A stretch of DNA of 64,000 nucleotides from the NCBI RefSeq assembly GCF_014697545.1, contig NZ_JACJSA010000001.1, positions 682,001 to 746,000 of the forward strand, written 5' to 3'. The notes beneath the pieces were generated by a model that saw nothing but the letters and a program-made list of their open reading frames with translations, ran no database searches and had not been told where the DNA came from. The DNA is from Oscillatoria sp. FACHB-1407 (GTDB lineage: Bacteria > Cyanobacteriota > Cyanobacteriia > Elainellales > Elainellaceae). The translations under genes and the position numbers were made by a program. Shown here piece by piece: positions 61,292 through 64,000 of the stretch; within the stretch, counting starts at the first letter, position 1; every line of letters starts with the position of its first letter.

Positions 61292-62785
61292 TTGCGCGAA
61301 AATGGAATTGATGTCCATTCTTATTCCCTACTCTTGAGCCAATCTCCTCGCGATCGCGAATCCCCTCCGTCGAACCCTACAAAGGGCTTTGGTCCGACTG
61401 CTTTACAAGACTCCCACTTTAATCGGGCGCGGATCAGCTTGAAGCAGGCGATCAATCGCTACGCCCAACAGATTCGCTTACCCAGGCGCGGTGCCAACTC
61501 GATGGAGTTGCAGTCGGCACTCAAAAAGGAGTTAGACCAACTCTCGAATGCACTGGATAAGCTGAATCACAGCATCCTGCGGATTGCGGTGTTTGGTCTG
61601 GTCAGTCGCGGCAAGTCAGCAGTGATTAATGCTCTGTTGGGGCAAAAGATTTTGCAGACGGGTCCCTTGAATGGGGTAACACAATATCCGCGATCGGTCT
61701 ACTGGTCGCCTCAGGTGTCGGGCAGTGCCATGCAGGTAGAACTGATTGACACGCCTGGGTTGGATGAGGTGGATGGGCAATTGCGAGCAGCCATGGCACG
61801 GGATGTGGCACAGCAAGCCGACTTAATTCTGTTTGTGGTGGCAGGTGACATGACCCGCACCGAATATCGAGCACTGGCAGAGTTGCAATCGGCGCACAAA
61901 CCCTTGATTTTGGTGTTTAACAAAACGGATTTGTATCCCAATCAAGATCGGCAGGCGATTTATCAACGCTTACAAAAACTGTTTGCCCAAGGGGGTGAGT
62001 TTTCCCGGGGAGATGAAGGTTCGCCGCGTCAGCGTCCCTGGTTGTTGCCCAGTGATATTGTGTTGATTGCCGCAGAGCCAGCCCCCCTGCAAGTGCGGGT
62101 GGAATATCCCGATGGAACGGTGGACTATGAGTGGGAGTCGCCCCCAGCTCAGATCGATGAATTGCAGCAGAAGTTATTGGAGATTTTAGAGCAAGAAGGC
62201 AAGTCACTTCTGGCGTTGAATGCGTTGCGGCAAGCCCGAGAAACCGAAGAGTCGATCGCCCGCAAAACGGTGAAGCTGCACAAACCCGAAGCGGAGGATT
62301 TGATCTGGCAGTTCGCTAAGTGGAAGGCGATCGCGGTTGCGGTGAATCCGATCGCGGTGCTTGATCTGGTAGGAGCAACAGCGGCTGATCTGATTATGAT
62401 TCGCTCGTTGGCGCGGCTTTACGGCTTTCCCATGACCCATTACGAAGCGGGTAAGCTGTGGAACTCGATTGTGTGGAGTTCGGGGAGTCTGTTAGTCGGT
62501 GAGGTGGGCAGTGGTTTGTTGTTGGGTGTCGGTAAAAGTGCCTCGGCAGTGGCAACTGCCTTTGACAGCATTGGCGGTGTGATGGCCTATGGTACAGCGG
62601 CGATCGCCCAGGCAACACTGGCAGGGTATGGTTCCTATCGCGTAGGCAAAGCGGCACAGACCTACTTAGAGCAGGGCTGCACCTGGGGACCGCAAGGAGC
62701 GAATACAGTCATTCAAGACATTTTGAATCAAGTTGATTCCAACACCGTACTGTATCGGATGCGGCGCGAACTGGGGCAAGATTAA
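61292..62785 (+). CDS. Dynamin/Era-like GTPase with DUF697-type C-terminus
   Basis: 497 residues if the TTG at 61292 is used; TTG 61334 is an alternative and ATG 61502 is the first methionine. The G domain has G1 'FGLVSRGKSAVINALLG', G3 'IDTPGLDEV' and G4 'FNKTDLYP'. The C-terminal third has hydrophobic segments ('AVAVNPIAVLDLVGATAADL', 'GGVMAYGTAAIAQATLAGYG') of the DUF697 type, probably membrane associated. Function is unknown; relatives may remodel membranes or regulate assembly. It lies 11 bases after ndb and likely shares its transcript. Confidence 0.82.
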   Translation: MRENGIDVHSYSLLLSQSPRDRESPPSNPTKGFGPTALQDSHFNRARISLKQAINRYAQQIRLPRRGANSMELQSALKKELDQLSNALDKLNHSILRIAVFGLVSRGKSAVINALLGQKILQTGPLNGVTQYPRSVYWSPQVSGSAMQVELIDTPGLDEVDGQLRAAMARDVAQQADLILFVVAGDMTRTEYRALAELQSAHKPLILVFNKTDLYPNQDRQAIYQRLQKLFAQGGEFSRGDEGSPRQRPWLLPSDIVLIAAEPAPLQVRVEYPDGTVDYEWESPPAQIDELQQKLLEILEQEGKSLLALNALRQARETEESIARKTVKLHKPEAEDLIWQFAKWKAIAVAVNPIAVLDLVGATAADLIMIRSLARLYGFPMTHYEAGKLWNSIVWSSGSLLVGEVGSGLLLGVGKSASAVATAFDSIGGVMAYGTAAIAQATLAGYGSYRVGKAAQTYLEQGCTWGPQGANTVIQDILNQVDSNTVLYRMRRELGQD

Positions 62786-62791
62786 ACAAAC

Positions 62792-64000
62792 CTACTGCCA
62801 GTTGCCTACTAACACCACTGGACTCCAGAAATAGGGTCGGCGGTATTGCGGGTTTTGCAACAGAAACAGTTGCGCCTGACGCAGTGCTTCGGCTTTAGTT
62901 ACCTTTCCAGTTGCCAGTTCCTGGTAGAACCGCTCCATGATCAGTGAGGCTGCCTGGTCATCAAACGACCAGAGCGTTGCCACCGTGCTACGGGCACCTG
63001 CTCGTACAGCTACGCCTGCCAGACCTAACGCGGCGCGATCGTCCCCCTCAGCGGTTTTGCAGGCACTCAACACCAGCAACTCAATCGGGCGACGACGACT
63101 GACATCGGTGGCTTGTAGCAAGGTGCTCAACTGTTGGATATTGATGCGATTTTGCCAGGTGAGAATGAACGTTTCCTCTGGTTGAGAACTGAATTCACCA
63201 TGCGTTGCCAGATGCACGATGGGATAGGGCACCTGATTAATGGCAGTCTGAAAATTTTCGGTGGTAAAGTCCTGGTTGAGCAGGATTTGGGATTCTGGAA
63301 GTTTGGTGCTAATGGCTTGAAACTCAGTAATCACGCCTGGTAACTCTGGAAAATTTTGCTGTGCCTCACTCACCCCTGCCATCAAAACATTTAATTGCTG
63401 CGTCTGAATGGATTGTGCTTCGAGCAGTTGCAAGCCTGGAGTCAGGGCGATCGCGTAATCTTCAACCAGATATCGCTCGCCATCAAATAGGGCTGCCATC
63501 GGAATGTTTCGCAGTGCCCCATCTGGGACAAACACCAGCGTTTTAGCACCACTGGCTTTTAGCTCATCGGCAACCGGACGAATCAACCAGTCATAGACCT
63601 GCTGAGCCAAGGGTTGGGCACGGCGAGCCGCTGTTGCCTGTCGCAGATATTGCCGCAACTCATTGACAGTCGCTTCCACCTGACTGGATGGAATGGTCGT
63701 CGTATAGTGGCGCAAGGGCGTGACTGGAGCCTGTTCAACTTGCTGTTTAGGGTGGGCACTAACCAGAGCAGCCTGATCTGCCACTCCCGCAGGCAAACTG
63801 AGAATAACCTCCAGGCGATCGCTCAGAATAATCGGGTAGATCACTGCTGCTTGCCGATCAACCTCATCAATATCAACTTGTCGAGCATTCAGGCAGGCTT
63901 CTCGAAAGAAGTTGTCCAACTCTGCCAATTGCAGCGACTCAATCGTTTTACGGGCTTGTTCGAGTTCCGCCTGTGTCGGTTCCACGCCAGGTTGCAGCAA
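62792..64000 (-). CDS. CHAT-domain protein, N-terminus beyond window edge
   Basis: 402 residues of the C-terminal part; the frame is open through the right edge. It contains a helical linker and a complete CHAT peptidase-like domain with the histidine block 'PIVHLATHGEFSSQPEE' and the cysteine block 'LLVLSACKTAEGDDRAALG', then 'GARSTVATLWSFDDQAAS' and the normal end 'PYFWSPVVLVGNW'. The missing N-terminus probably holds TPRs like the 6.2 kb protein, with which it shares the linker words 'QQVYDWLIRPVADEL'. It is convergent with the GTPase gene, six bases apart. Confidence 0.88.
   Translation of the reverse strand: MLQPGVEPTQAELEQARKTIESLQLAELDNFFREACLNARQVDIDEVDRQAAVIYPIILSDRLEVILSLPAGVADQAALVSAHPKQQVEQAPVTPLRHYTTTIPSSQVEATVNELRQYLRQATAARRAQPLAQQVYDWLIRPVADELKASGAKTLVFVPDGALRNIPMAALFDGERYLVEDYAIALTPGLQLLEAQSIQTQQLNVLMAGVSEAQQNFPELPGVITEFQAISTKLPESQILLNQDFTTENFQTAINQVPYPIVHLATHGEFSSQPEETFILTWQNRINIQQLSTLLQATDVSRRRPIELLVLSACKTAEGDDRAALGLAGVAVRAGARSTVATLWSFDDQAASLIMERFYQELATGKVTKAEALRQAQLFLLQNPQYRRPYFWSPVVLVGNWQ

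Overview
The window is a piece of a cyanobacterial chromosome. It carries oxygenic photosynthesis and chloroplast-type genes (psb27, a high-light-inducible protein, ycf35, ycf37, and the phylloquinone genes menC, menE and a DHNA-CoA thioesterase), a cyanobacterial SigF-type sigma factor, and the GCGATCGC (HIP1) octamer over and over in both genes and spacers. Degenerate CCCYAYT heptamer tracts and several families of dispersed spacer repeats suggest a filamentous, Leptolyngbya-like lineage; this is inference, not a species call. No rRNA, tRNA, insertion sequence with a transposase, prophage or CRISPR array was seen.

Layout. 1-4.4 kb: an edge-truncated acetyltransferase, a B12-binding radical SAM enzyme, a PhzF-type isomerase and a DUF3611 membrane protein. 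4.7-11.8 kb: a cytoplasmic TPR protein divergent from a secreted Tudor-like/TPR/CHAT protease-like protein, then an unknown secreted protein, a DUF2141 protein and a membrane-anchored GH3 hydrolase. 11.8-15.5 kb: phylloquinone genes and a DUF3318 protein. 15.7-24.3 kb: a purine-rich stretch (purH, purA, an adenosine-deaminase-like gene, a phosphoribosyltransferase) with a 2OG-Fe(II) oxygenase, rplY, psb27 and a GPH-type transporter interspersed. 24.6-35.4 kb: a polyprenyl-phosphate GlcNAc-1-P transferase-type enzyme, cinA, a DICT-GAF histidine kinase, an alkaline-phosphatase-superfamily enzyme, a glycosyltransferase, recQ, a cupin and a beta-hydroxyacid dehydrogenase. 35.5-43.7 kb: hli, ycf35, cdsA, cbiT, a broken TPR gene, an Orn/Lys/Arg decarboxylase-family gene, a second 2OG-Fe(II) oxygenase and an Ig-like/propeller membrane protein. 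44-49.4 kb: an osmoprotectant-type ABC transporter whose last permease gene is inverted, an acetyltransferase remnant and a purine permease. 49.7-64 kb: a DUF4333 lipoprotein, a propeller-transglutaminase fusion, sigF, ycf37, a Ser/Thr kinase, dapB, a GGDEF-EAL protein, a 27-residue membrane microprotein, a type II NADH dehydrogenase, a DUF697 GTPase and the C-terminal part of a second CHAT protein.

Working links. MenC, MenE and the thioesterase are steps of one pathway (phylloquinone for photosystem I). PurH, PurA, the deaminase-like enzyme, the phosphoribosyltransferase and the purine permease all handle purines or their nucleotides. The ABC genes form one uptake system. The two CHAT genes, the divergent TPR gene and the unknown secreted protein beside the first CHAT gene are the least understood group.

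The spacers hold at least four repeat families (called A to D here), several with inverted copies tens of kilobases apart. Repeat sequence directly abuts or interrupts two damaged genes, the TPR gene at 38.7-39.2 kb and the acetyltransferase remnant at 47.7-47.9 kb. The most worthwhile leads are the secreted Tudor-like/TPR/CHAT locus, the 27-residue microprotein ahead of the NADH dehydrogenase, the repeat-damaged genes and a Yfr1-like motif near 2.45 kb.
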